Both the position numbers and the translations under genes were made by a program. Of a stretch of 64,000 nt of DNA, positions 49,384 to 59,757 are shown one piece after another; position 1 is the first letter of the stretch; every line of letters starts with the position of its first letter. The stretch is from Phycomyces blakesleeanus NRRL 1555(-) (Eukaryota; Mucoromycota; Mucoromycetes; Mucorales; Phycomycetaceae). The notes beneath the pieces are model-generated. The model was not told where the DNA came from. It ran no database searches and saw nothing but the letters and a program-made list of their open reading frames with translations. The stretch is taken from assembly GCF_001638985.1 (NCBI RefSeq), contig NW_017265137.1, forward strand, positions 1,949,054 through 2,013,053, in the 5' to 3' direction.

Positions 49384-51312
49384 TTAGGCCTTTGGTTTAG
49401 AAGAGCTGTCTCCAAAGTTGTGTATAATAGCTTCATAGCAGAAAAACATGATTGCAGCATTTGGTACTACTCGCATCAAATGAGCTGTCATGCCTCCGTA
49501 CAATGCCACCATGCCTTCTTCCTTGACTATCAGCCTTAAACATTGCCAAAGGCCGGTGTACTTGTGTATGCCATTTTCTGCTGGTTGTCTAAGACGTGTA
49601 CGAATAACTTCATGTGGATAAGCTACACACGCTGCTATCAGTTTTGATACTGCTGCTGCGCCCAGATGGCCTGCCCAATCTATTATAATGGATTATTCGG
49701 TTAATTAATTATCATAATTATCTCTAAAATAATAACAATTGAAAGCAACCTTTCTCTCTTGTACTAAAGCTAAATTGTTTTTAAATAATAAATTCAAAAC
49801 TTACCTTGCACACTTTTACCACCTATTAATCTATTTGCAGGTTTCAGCAAATCAAGTTGTGTTGTTTTAATTTTTTTTGGTGTGGCCCATTTCTGCTTCA
49901 AGTGCTCATATATCACCCATTGGATCGTTCCTTCTGCCACACCTGGATCAATCGTATATTTAGTACTCTATCTCTATACCACATCACATCGCACCTCGCA
50001 TTTACTTCTTTTATCTCGCTAAATTGTGTGTTATATACGTTATATGTAAAATCTAAAGCATGTTTCATACCTAAATAAGAAGCGCTCATTCCTTTGTAGA
50101 ATCCTCGGATGCCTTCACCCCGTAAAATGTTTGCAGCACAATTGAAACTACTTGTATATTTCCTTGTTCCGTTACCCTGTAACTGAAGTCGTGTTTTTAT
50201 AACCCAAATCGGATTTGTAGCAGTTGCAGTGACAAGACCTATTTAAGCACCCAGGTATATATATATATAGATATAGATATATTAAATATTTAGATTTGTC
50301 TATTTTTCTCTTTTTTTAATATATATATATATTCCTTTTATCATTCGTTTCATTCCTTAATCACATCCTTTCTTTATATATGATACTAATAACAATTTTT
50401 TAAATCTTACCAGCTGTTGCTGCAGATACCAGATGAACAATTGGTGTTTCCTTTCCATTATTAAGTTCGGTATAAAATTTCTTTCCGTTTCCGTATGTAT
50501 AAAAATTAATTGATCTATGCAAAAGAAATAGTGTCAGCCTTTTCAATTCAATTGAGCAGTAATTTTTTTGTATATCTCTCTCTATTACCTTGCTGGAATT
50601 ACTCCAACCAAATTAGGTCCAAGACCTTTAAAATATCCACGTACACCTTCGACCTGTTTGATACGCCTATTAATCGCCAAAATAATGAGACCTTATGAAC
50701 CATGATAGCAAGATAATAATTGATATCGGATTTGCTGATCTAATAATAATAATAATAACGAGGGACTTACACTAGAAGTCTGGACGTTTCTATAAAATGA
50801 TGGAGGACAAAATTGGACTTGTTAAATGCTGTGGGAACATTTGCTTTTGCTTGTTGGTAGAATGTAGTCTACGCAAAGCGGAGCCAGTTGTTAGATAATG
50901 TGTTGGACAAGACTTCTCTTTTTATTCTTTATTTATTTTTATTGTGTTACTTGTGCTTATATGCACATATAAAGAAACGAAGAGAGAGATAAAAGAAGAA
51001 GAGTAAATATGTATAATAAAGAAACAACGGCTTACCTGCAAACGTGTCTTTACTACATCAAGAGGAGAAGTACAAATGGCACCAACCATACCACCTACAC
51101 TGTAATGAGACAAACGAATGGTTTAGCTCAAAAATAAAAATAAAAGAAGTTTCATTATGTCATTCACAACTTGTAATGGAATGTTCTCAACCTACTCACC
51201 CTCCAGCAATGAAATGCACATAAGATCTTGTGTCTTTGACAGTTGTTCTGGTTATTTCTGTGGTCTGGGCCGTGGCTAGTGGTGTTAAGCGATTTTGGCT
51301 CAGCTCTGACAT
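49384..51312 (-). CDS. mitochondrial carrier, pyrimidine-nucleotide type (SLC25A33/36, yeast Rim2-like)
   Basis: Exchanges nucleotides across the inner mitochondrial membrane. Minus-strand exons: 51312-51200, 51099-51036, 50868-50771, 50666-50589, 50514-50411, 50238-50071, 49942-49805 and 49679-49384, all in phase, giving 352 residues. The three carrier repeats each keep the P-x-[DE]-x2-[KR]-x-[RK] type signature: SPLDVVKTRLQ, NPIWVIKTRLQLQ (Trp replacing the acidic residue, characteristic of the Rim2/SLC25A33/36 group) and YPHEVIRTRLRQ. Downstream glycines (GFYKGM, LYGGM) fit the second signature. The subfamily call rests mainly on NPIWVIKTR and YPHEVIRTR. By family knowledge the substrate is pyrimidine (deoxy)nucleotides, supporting mtDNA and mtRNA synthesis. 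Confidence 0.92.
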
Positions 51313-51529
51313 GGTTGTTTTTCTTTTGGTGTATGCGTGTGTAAGAGTGGGTGTGTAGGTGTGTAAGTATGTATTTGGGGAGGCTTTTTTTTGAAGGTTG
51401 GTATCGGAAGAAGTGTCAAAAAATAATAAAAAATAAAATGAAATATAAAACAAAATAGACCGCTCTTCTAACTCCACTACCCACCCATACTCTCTCTCTT
51501 TCTCATTCTCTCCGCTGATCTTAGGGGGA

Positions 51530-51790
51530 CGACATTTTGATTGTACCGGACCACAAACTGGGACTTTTTTTCTCGGCATGGAATAACTCTATCTAATCCC
51601 CACGAATATATTCTTATTATAACAGTTATTATATTTTCTTTAGGACACTTCTTTTGCCCTGAAGGATTATAGGAAGACATCGGCTCGGATAGGTAGCTCC
51701 AATTGATTAGTCCGGTTAGATAGAAACGTCGTGCCCCACCAGGAAACGTCTTCCCCTTAGGATTGCTGCTTTCTACTTTTTTTTTATATA
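51530..51790 (-). repeat. deletion copy of the 42.8-kb element (copy B)
   Basis: Read on the minus strand, it parallels 42840-43600 block by block: GACGTTTCCTGGTGGGGC, CACGACGTTT, CTAACCGGACTAAT, a GGGCAAAA...GTGTCCT segment and GTTATTCCATGCC. It lacks about 500 bp between the last two. One frame stays open across the join (51680-51477), suggesting the ancestral sequence was coding. The lowest part merges with the 5' flank of the carrier gene. Confidence 0.6.
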
Positions 51791-51908
51791 TTTAAAATAG
51801 AATAAAATAAAAACCGGATTGATAATTGACTCAAATTCGCTTGTCACAATTGCGGCTTGGTTCCGAGTTTGGCCTGATTATTGTTTCTATGGTGCAATCT
51901 GAGATAAC

Positions 51909-52362
51909 TTGGTGTGGACAGACTAAAAGTTCAAAAAAGGGCAAAAAAGAGCAAATTATTAAGTCATATCATTGGGTGAGAGTTTTAATTAATTTTATCC
52001 TTTTTTTTTGCCCTTTTTTTTTGGAGGTTCAAAAAAGGCAAAAAAAAAGGGCAGTTTTTAATCGACTTTAATTAGCTAGTTTTCTTCAATTGCCATTAAT
52101 ATTGAGAAGAGAAGCATTTTTTTCGGAGAATATGTGCCATATAATGAGAGTTTTAGAAAAACTCGCAATAAAAGGTTCTCACTTAATGACAGAGACGGGA
52201 TTATATGCACAATCTTATATGTATTTTGAACTAATTTTGAACTTTTTTTTAAAAAAAAAAGGTGTGGACAGTCATAAATCAGTCTGATTGACCAAGTTCT
52301 GTATGAAGTTGTTTTTACCTTTTTTTGACCCTTTTTTTGAACTTTTAGTCTGTCCACACCAA
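51909..52362 (+). mobile_element. MITE-like element, intact terminal repeats
   Basis: Begins TTGGTGTGGACAGACTAAAA and ends CTTTTAGTCTGTCCACACCAA, perfect inverted repeats extended by AGTTCAAAAAAGGG-type purine tracts. An inner GGTGTGGACAGTCATAAATC lies at 52260. Length is about 454 bp and it is non-coding. The family has at least two more copies in this window. The autonomous partner is unknown. Confidence 0.8.
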
Positions 52363-52539
52363 CTATTTAAGTTTATGAGTTTTTTTTTCAAAAGTTATTA
52401 TAGGTTTGACCTCTTAATTCGATATTTAAAATTATTATCTATTGAATTAAGAGTTTTTCAATTGTTCTGACTATCTTAAATGAAAAGTCTTAGAGTTTCA
52501 AAGTTTGGGTGCTCTGGCAGATTTATTGTGGAGTTTAGC

Positions 52540-52950
52540 TTTTCGCTAATTATTCGGGCCAGACACTTTTCCTCTCGGGTACGACGTTTCTCTGGAGCAC
52601 TACGTTTATCGAATCTCCGACTTTTACCATTTACCGGTCTAAAAAAAAGTGACTTGCTGTTCGGCATCCAGCATTTTATCTGGTCCCTAACCATTCAATG
52701 TAGTTTGTATGTTCATGAATTAAATGATTTATATTTTAATAAATTGATTTTACTCAAAGTACTTCTTTATTTAATATACTAGAATTTCTAGCTGTACCTA
52801 AGTAGAAAATATGTTAAAAGGTTTATTTTTTTATATGCAGTATATACAAAATATACAACTTGTAAACGTCGTGCCCGAGAGGCATAACGTCGTGTCCTAA
52901 ACGCAACTGTGTAAGAAACGTCGGGCCCGAGAGGCATAACGTCGTGCCCG
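52540..52950. repeat. third copy (C) of the CGTCGTGCCC repeat family with direct repeats
   Basis: At 52660-52690 GGCATCCAGCATTTTATCTGG, followed by TCCCTAAC, matches the inverted 43500-43535 segment. At 52866-52950 two direct copies of AAACGTCGTGCCCGAGAGGC, each followed by ATAACGTCGTG, occur about 55 bp apart. A 72-codon minus-strand frame (52694-52476) covers the left part and may be a vestige of the same coding sequence. Confidence 0.5.
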
Positions 52951-53519
52951 AATAATAGTTGAGCTATTTGATGAATTAACCAAAAATTAAAGAAATACTA
53001 AATGTACAGAATTGGATCTGTCCCTCACAAATTCCAGCTGTTCATAAAGACGTAAATATCAGGATCTCTTTCAATCTGTGTACTCAAAGAGCATTATTAC
53101 TTTGGAAAAGAAGAAAATGACTCTTTTGCTAAGTAACTATGTGCATATATCAGTCATATTGTCTTTCAAATGATCCCATAAAGAAAACTCATCTAGCAAA
53201 CAAAAAGGAAAGGACCTTTGATTCTAACCTCCATATCTCGCTGATTTTTTTCAACATTAAAAGTCCATAAAGGCACCTAATGCAGTCTCTTTCCTTTCAA
53301 AACAACATTGTATATGCTTGTGTGGATGTATTGTATTTTCAAGTTTAAAAACGATAGGTTCATTACTCGACGATTCATTTGATTGGACATTAATGTGATG
53401 TCACAAGTAGTCGTCGTTATTCATTATCTCTCCATTTTTTTCTTCTTTTTTCTTAAAGAAGATCAAGTCACTGCCTCAAAAATAAGTTCCTTCTCTTCTC
53501 CCCTGGCTACTAAAACAAA
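52951..53519. other. promoter side of the ribosomal protein gene
   Basis: No gene is seen. The last 80 bp before the RPS9 start are pyrimidine-rich (CTTCTCTTCTCCCCTGG), typical of ribosomal protein gene leaders. Confidence 0.5.
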
Positions 53520-54340
53520 ATGACCGGTGCCTCCAGAACTTGTAAGATCAATAAGTACAAAACAAAACAAAACAAAAAACAAAAAAAGACACGCACAAAA
53601 AAAAAACATACAAAAAGAAAATCGCAAATCTTTGCACACACACAAAAAGACCCACTTTAAAATTATATATATATATTTATAAATAAAATTAAAAGACTCC
53701 AAGACCTACAAGGTCCCCAAAAGACCCTTCGAGTCCGCTCGTCTCGACCAAGAATTGAAGCTGGTCGGTGAGTATGGTCTCAAGAACAAGAAGGAAGTCT
53801 GGCGTGTCGGAATTACCCTCTCCAAGATCCGTCGTGCTGCTCGTGAGCTCTTGACCTTGGATGAAAAAGATCTCAAGCGTCTCTTTGAGGGCAATGCCTT
53901 GATTCGTCGTCTTGTACGCATCGTGTCCTTGACGAATCCCGCATGAAGCTTGATTACGTTCTCGGTCTCAAGATTGAGGACTTTATGGAGCGTCGCCTCC
54001 AGACCCAGGTCTTCAAGCTTGGTCTTGCCAAGTCCATTCACCAAGCTCGTGTTCTCATCCGCCAGCGTCACATCCGTGTCGGCAAGCAGATCGTCAACGT
54101 TCCTTCCTTCATCGTCCGCTTGGTGAGTTATTATTGCCACTCAGTATTAATCTTCCTTGACATTATTTTATTTTGTTAATGTGACTTTTTTTTAATATAT
54201 ATATACTTTCTGTTCTATAGGACTCTCAAAAACACATCGACTTTGCTTTGACCTCCCCCTATGGTGGTGGTCGTGCTGGTCGTGTCAAGAGAAAGAGAGC
54301 TGCCGCCGCCGGTGGTGCCGAGGAGGAAGACGAAGAGTAA
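53520..54340 (+). CDS. RPS9: 40S ribosomal protein S9 (uS4) with a 1-nt frameshift
   Basis: Component of the small ribosomal subunit, involved in decoding fidelity and early assembly. Exons 53520-53541, 53696-54122 and 54221-54340 give [18 protein letters not shown]...EEDEE, 189 residues if one base is restored. The S4 signature follows: [53 protein letters not shown]. In exon 2 the family sequence [18 protein letters not shown] is broken: after CGCATC only one G precedes TGTCC where two are expected (near 53923), shifting into a stop at 53944. The rest of the gene is in perfect register, the introns are canonical and codon use is strongly biased to C-ending codons, as in highly expressed genes. 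A sequencing or assembly error is therefore more likely than a real lesion, unless another copy exists. The first coding exon is only 22 nt. Confidence 0.9.
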
Positions 54341-54741
54341 ACATTTTCCTTTTACTATCTTGTCAAACCTCAAATCTTCTTCTTTTCATTGAAAAAGAAG
54401 AGGAAGATTAATAAATTATAACATGTTTTCAGACCAGTTAACTTGTAAAGCTTCTATTATGTTCATTTTTTACTAATGTTTCTACTTCTTTAATATATAG
54501 ATATGGATATTGATAAGGAAGTGTGTGTGTGTGTATGCGTGTATAGTTTAGTGGATGTGTAAAAATAGAAAGTCACAATAAGATTACTAGACCTACGTCT
54601 TACAATCGTATTTCATGTACAATTGCATTTTTAGTCTCTTTTTAATTTTATTTATCACTCTGACCCTTATATTGCCTTACCTTACCTTACCTCACCTCAC
54701 CATACCCAACCCAACTTTATACTAATTTTATACTACACACC
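54341..54741. other. intergenic between RPS9 and the NuiA-like gene
   Basis: Non-coding. It has a (GT)n stretch near 54521-54540 and CCTTACCTCACC-type pyrimidine repeats directly before the NuiA-like start codon. Confidence 0.6.
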
Positions 54742-55284
54742 ATGAGCGACGGAGACTCCAGTTATCTTGCCATGCTAAACAACCCGGTTATAAACCCGCC
54801 TGCGAACTCTGAACCCGCGGCAACCCAAGAAACTACTACAGTGAACGCGCCATTAGCTACATTCGAGGCTGCCACCAAAGCACAAAAGGAATTAAAAGAT
54901 GCATCAAAGAATCTCGAACTTATTTCAGAAACCGAAGCCGAATTCCAGAGTGTGAATGTAGCTTGGGGAAAGAACACAGAGTTACCGACACCCGAACAAC
55001 TTGCTCAGCTTGGGCTTATTTCTGACCCGGCAGCACCCTGCAAGACAAAGACACTGGATCAATTCTTTTCTACTCGGACATCAGAAGAATCTGATTCTTA
55101 TGGACAGGCGGCTAGGTTCAGACAGCTTGAGGCTAAACTGGTGGAAGTATTTGGTGGAAAGGACAAGGCCAGGGTGTATCAGATTGGAGAATACACAATA
55201 ACGGTTCTTATTCTTGGTGTCATAAATGGAGAAAATGGGAACAATGCTCTGGTTGGCCTGCGAAGCCTTTTAGTTCAAACATAA
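54742..55284 (+). CDS. nuclease A inhibitor (NuiA)-like protein
   Basis: An intronless frame of 180 codons. The first 45 residues are a low-complexity Pro/Ala/Thr/Asn extension. From about residue 55 on, the sequence follows the NuiA fold: helix with LELISETEAEF, a TPEQLAQLG segment, TLDQFFSTRT, ARFRQLEAKLVEVF, then strands ARVYQIGEYTITVLILG and a C-terminal ALVGLRSLLVQT. In cyanobacteria NuiA binds and inhibits the non-specific DNA/RNA nuclease NucA. A related role, restraining an endogenous DNA/RNA non-specific nuclease, is inference here. Absence of introns, among multi-intron neighbours, and a mainly bacterial family distribution are compatible with old horizontal transfer. Confidence 0.75.
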   Translation: MSDGDSSYLAMLNNPVINPPANSEPAATQETTTVNAPLATFEAATKAQKELKDASKNLELISETEAEFQSVNVAWGKNTELPTPEQLAQLGLISDPAAPCKTKTLDQFFSTRTSEESDSYGQAARFRQLEAKLVEVFGGKDKARVYQIGEYTITVLILGVINGENGNNALVGLRSLLVQT

Positions 55285-56202
55285 AAGTAAAAGATAATAA
55301 AAAAAGATAATAAAAGCAATCAATCAAAAGCAAATATTAAAAAAATAAAATAAGAAATAACAACACGAATCAATTATTCCAGTAATGATAGTATGTGTAT
55401 CTACTTGGAAAATCAGATTTTCTGTGTGTATTATACATTACTTTTGTTGTTATTATAAACATCCTGATTCCACTCAAAGGCCTTGAAATAACATCGAGTC
55501 AAGCTAGAGAATATGATTAATGAAGGGCGAAAAAGCTATAATTCGATGTGCACATATAGCTTATCAGTGCATCTCTTACCAATGATAAATATTTGTATTT
55601 CAAATATATATATATATATGCATGTATAAAATGATGACGCCAATGGAGTTTTCACATGAATTCTAAGTACTCCGTTATTTGTTCAACAAGAAAATCAAAA
55701 CTGTTATTCTTTACCTGTTTTTATCTCTCTCTTTTATTTTGAATTATTAAAGACATTGACAGTCGTAGGCCAAGAAAAAAATACAAAGTTTTTAGAGTAA
55801 TTTTTCTGGCTACCATTGTTGTTTGCTTGCTTGCTTGCTGTATACTTATAGATTGCACTTTAATGCTTTATTTAATGATCGTATCTATAAAGCAAAAAAA
55901 AAAAAAACAAAAAAACAAAAAAACAACGAGAGATGATGCAAGACTGCTAATATTCTACTTTATCCTATCCTATCATATTGCATTCTATTCTAATTGGCTT
56001 GGTCTGGCTTAGTGAGAATTTAGATACATGCTTTTTGATATATCTAAATGATGATTTCGTAATTATACTTTATTGACTTATATTTATATACACACGATAT
56101 TTAGAATAAACAGCTAGAAGAAAAAGAATGCAACACAGAGAGAAAGAGATGAAGAGGAAGAAAAGACATACAAAAGAAAAAAGAAAGAAAGAAAGAAATA
56201 GA
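55285..56202. other. intergenic, no recognised gene
   Basis: Convergent 3' flanks of the NuiA-like and Kre9-like genes. It contains an AT microsatellite at 55604-55618, a (TTGC)n run near 55823-55838 and purine-rich sequence near 56110-56200. Confidence 0.55.
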
Positions 56203-56613
56203 CTATTTGGTGACTATGTTAATCAGAGTTACTGAATCTACTGTTACAAGTCCGTTATCGCCTTCCGTTCCGATAGCGAGAAGTTGCCTTGTTTGCTTGA
56301 CACGGGTTGGAATGAACACAAATACGTAGCCTAAAGAGACGTCGATTTGGTGGAATAGTGCAACGTGGTGTGCATGTTTGTGCTGTTGAGCATTGTCTAT
56401 CAAAAAGATTGACTTTGGTTGCGAACATTTTCCGTTTGTCTTCCATGTAATTGTATGAAATGAATCTGTTTCCCATGTGACGCGTTTGGCTGGATATATG
56501 ATCTCAATACAGCTTTCTTGCTGGATATTTGATGATCTCTTGAGAAAATTGCAGGCAGAGATCGTTTGGCTAGAAAGGGTAGCAAGAATAAACAGAATAA
56601 AATAAAGGTTCAT
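56203..56613 (-). CDS. small secreted Kre9/Knh1-like (yeast cell-wall synthesis) protein
   Basis: An intronless 136-residue product. Residues 1-20 (MNLYFILFILATLSSQTISA) form a typical signal peptide. The remainder resembles the Ig-like Kre9/KNH domain of fungal Ser/Thr-rich GPI-anchored proteins: IIYPAKRVTWETDSFHTITWKT, where the W-x-T/I-x-W spacing is characteristic, then IFLID, GYVFVFIPTRV and a final strand-like segment. There is no Ser/Thr-rich stalk and no C-terminal GPI signal, so it is probably freely secreted or wall-associated. A small effector-like role cannot be excluded. Confidence 0.65.
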   Translation of the reverse strand: MNLYFILFILATLSSQTISACNFLKRSSNIQQESCIEIIYPAKRVTWETDSFHTITWKTNGKCSQPKSIFLIDNAQQHKHAHHVALFHQIDVSLGYVFVFIPTRVKQTRQLLAIGTEGDNGLVTVDSVTLINIVTK

Positions 56614-58813
56614 GGTATAATATATAATTCTGCAGGAAAACAGAAAGGAAAGAAGGAAAGAAGGAAAGAATAAAGGAGATGAGAATATGAATATTTAAAT
56701 ATTATGACTCTCTCCATTTGTTTCTGTCTGTCTTTCGTTTGTAAATATGTCTATAGATGTTATGTCACAGCTTTACGATTTAATTCTTACTTTATTTTTT
56801 GGCTCAGCAATTGAGACTATTGCTAACAGGAGAATCCAACCCAACCAAAAGTTAGTGCTACAAGGCAACCATGAAAAGAAAAGGATGATTGTAATTTACC
56901 GAGAGAAGTTGTATCGGTCCAAGTACTCCGTAAAAAGAAAAAAAAAAAGAAAAATTATATGACAAATATGTTTATTTTGAATGTATGCCGGATTTCTTTT
57001 GTTACCCAAAGAGGCATATCTGACACATTTAAAGGAACACCGAGTACTCAGCAATTTTAGGGATCCAGAAACCAAAGAAATGAAACTGCTTTGTGTCTCT
57101 GTATTGGATTCTAGTAGTATAATTATCAGAAGCTCATTAAAGTGTATTTCTTTCTCTCTCTCTGTATAAAGCAATAACAGACAAATACAGAATGTCAATT
57201 AGCTTTTAATCATAAACTTAGGTCCTCTTCATTCCCTTTACTACCAGTATTAATAATGATACTCGATTTATTGATTGATTTATTGTAAATCCATTGTAAA
57301 CAAAAGTAATCAAATGGTCATTGCTTGTATTAAAAATATTTATAAGCTTAAAAACGGACTTCAATGTATTGATATCTACCCGAACATTATCCTGAGTAAA
57401 AAAAAATTAGTTCTGCTTGTCATTTTGAAAGTGTATACATAATATTTATATAAATCACTTATTATTATTATTATTAATACTTGATATTTAAAAATCATAA
57501 TATGCTTAGATTGTTGTATTAAATGCTTATCATTAGTCACATTAAGCTTTACATATTGTACATTGGTAAACCCTCGAAGATTTCCTTTTGTTTGGACTTT
57601 TCAATTGGGTTCTAAAAGAGAGTGGGTGTTTGTGGAGGTAGAATGTATATATATATATATGTATACACGCTTATATACATATTTTGTTATTAAAATAATA
57701 TCTATATATATATATATTCCTTACGAGTGTATGTTTGGGAGCAAGAATATCACCAATTGCAAACATAGTAGGGTCATTCACAAAATGAACTTAAGCAGAA
57801 CATTAATGGAGGAAGGGCCAAAGAGAAGGAAAAAAACGCGAACTGTAATTTATGCTAACACTATCAGCCTCGCTATTGTTCCTTCTTTTAATTTTCCTGT
57901 TCTTTTTGCCGTCAACCTTTTGTTAGCTAATTGATATACTTATAGTTATATGTATATACGTTATATTCATTCACTGTAAATCTAGTTTACCAACCTAGAA
58001 TTGATGGGGTAGTGATTTTCTTTGCCAGGCCAAGCTGGAGTATAGCGGACTTTTTTACGTACAATCGGCGAATATATATAAAATCACCGATAATGTACAG
58101 CTTGTATGATACACACACACACACACATACACACATAAATAAATATATTAAAAGTCAGACATTTGAGGGAATCTCAGTGGATCAATGTAAATCATTAGTG
58201 CTGGATAAAAAAAATACACAAAAAAAAAATAGGCACTGAAGTTTGATTATTCATTTGAAATTGAGAATAAAAGCAGCTGTAATATATATATATATATATA
58301 TATGTGCACTATTTATTGTTGAATTATGTATAGACTACCTTGTCAGTAAGTCTCTCACCAATCAATTGATTCTTTCTATACGTGAATTGTTACTGTTTTG
58401 TCTTTGAAAGAAGTAATAAAAAAAAAGCCGAAAATTTCAATTTTTTTAGTGTTTAGAGATTAATACATTAGACAGACATTGGTCAAATTTCGGGTAAAAT
58501 AGAAACGAAGGAGGTTTTCTTTTCGTTCTTCAGTCAGTAAACAGGTAAATTGAGTCAAAAACAAAGAAAAAGTGAAAAAAAAAGAACATTATTCCAGGAA
58601 AAATCAGTCGATTAATTCTATCTTTTACAGATTTTGAAAAATAATCACTTTTTTAAAATGCCGATATTGTGACAAGGTATTTTATACCCCCTTCCTTTTT
58701 TTTTTTTGGAATGATAACTCAATTCATTTTACAAGGCCCAAAAGAGCTTAATTTTTTTTTCTTCTTCAAACGAATTCCCATTTCTTGTTAGGAATTCATT
58801 AAATTCGATTGAA
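56614..58813. other. intergenic, no firmly recognised gene
   Basis: Several ORFs of 60-120 codons occur (for example 56747-56962, 56981-57169 and 57563-57934), but they have simple-sequence translations or no family resemblance and no coherent splice extension. A (CA)n run lies at 58113-58134 and TA tracts near 57640-57660 and 58280-58302. A real short gene within 56740-57170 is possible but unsupported. Confidence 0.45.
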
Positions 58814-59291
58814 ATGGGTGGCCCAAGATTAGAAGTTATAAAGGTATAATGTTCAGCAGATGGTGTTTCTTGTTCAGGTTGAACAAGAAATGAGATTTAA
58901 GACATTAAATACCTTTCTGTATTTGTATTTTACCATCAATAGTTTGGTGTCTATGTCTTTTTCCCAGTCGGTGTTATGCTGTACTTTGGTGGTCCTGGCT
59001 TTTATGACCAATATGTAAAGGGTATCAAGTTCTGGCCCGATTACAACACAACATATGTAAGTACAAAACTATAGCTATAGGTATATTATTGATCTCCAAA
59101 AAGAAAAAAATACTGATTTTCTTATGTTATTTTTTTTTAAAATAATAATAATATAAAAACAGAAACCCCCTACCACTTCTGAAGAAATCAAAGCATCACT
59201 GGAAAAAATGAAAGCAGAACGTGAGGAACGCTGGAGACAAAACATGCGTGCCAAACAAGCTCTGAAAGATCAAGCAGAGAGCCAACAATAA
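58814..59291 (+). CDS. PET100: cytochrome c oxidase assembly factor Pet100
   Basis: Exons 58814-58843, 58943-59056 and 59163-59291 (GT-AG, in phase) encode 90 residues. The N-terminal MGGPRLEVIKFGVYVFFPVG matches the Pet100 signature (GP-[KR]-LE-x3-F-x2-Y-x-x-FP), with a single transmembrane segment of the inner mitochondrial membrane. FYDQYVKG-x3-WP follows, then a long charged, basic helix (EEIKASLEKMKAEREERWRQ) facing the intermembrane space. Family knowledge: Pet100 is required to assemble complex IV subunits. The length is close to that of yeast and animal homologues. No separate presequence is needed. Confidence 0.88.
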
Positions 59292-59757
59292 AAAACAACC
59301 AAAAACCAGAAGAAAAAAAAAAGAAAAACAACATAAAAAGTAATAAATTAATAATAATGATAATTTAATTTGATTTGTCTATTTTCTTTGTATATACTAT
59401 ATATGAGCTCTAGTTATTCTTCTTTAATGAAACAAGGCAATACAAAATGAAAAATATAGAAAGAGAAGAAGATATTAATAATGAAGGTAGGGAAAAAGAT
59501 AAAGGAAATACAGAATGTGAATACTTTTTTTTGTTCGTTTGCTTTTTTCAATGAAGAAAAACGAACAACAAAGGTGAAGGAAAGGAAACGCGAGTAAGTT
59601 TTATGAAATGTACAAAATAAAATTAAAGATAGAAAAAGAACAATCCGTCGTTTTCTTGTTGCTTTTGTGGTTGGCCTTGACTGTGTCTTGGTCTTTGTAT
59701 TTTGGAAAGGGGAAGTTGGGAGAAAGAGAGAAAGAGAGAGAGATGGTTGGAGAGGGC
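59292..59757. other. convergent 3' flanks of PET100 and the PHD gene
   Basis: Purine-rich and AT-rich non-coding DNA. GA-rich stretches near 59720-59745 lie at the 3' side of the PHD-finger gene. Confidence 0.5.

Noticed and set aside
57563..57934. 123-codon ORF as a gene
   Set aside because: The translation is dominated by TA-microsatellite-encoded Ile/Tyr runs, with no domain or splice support.
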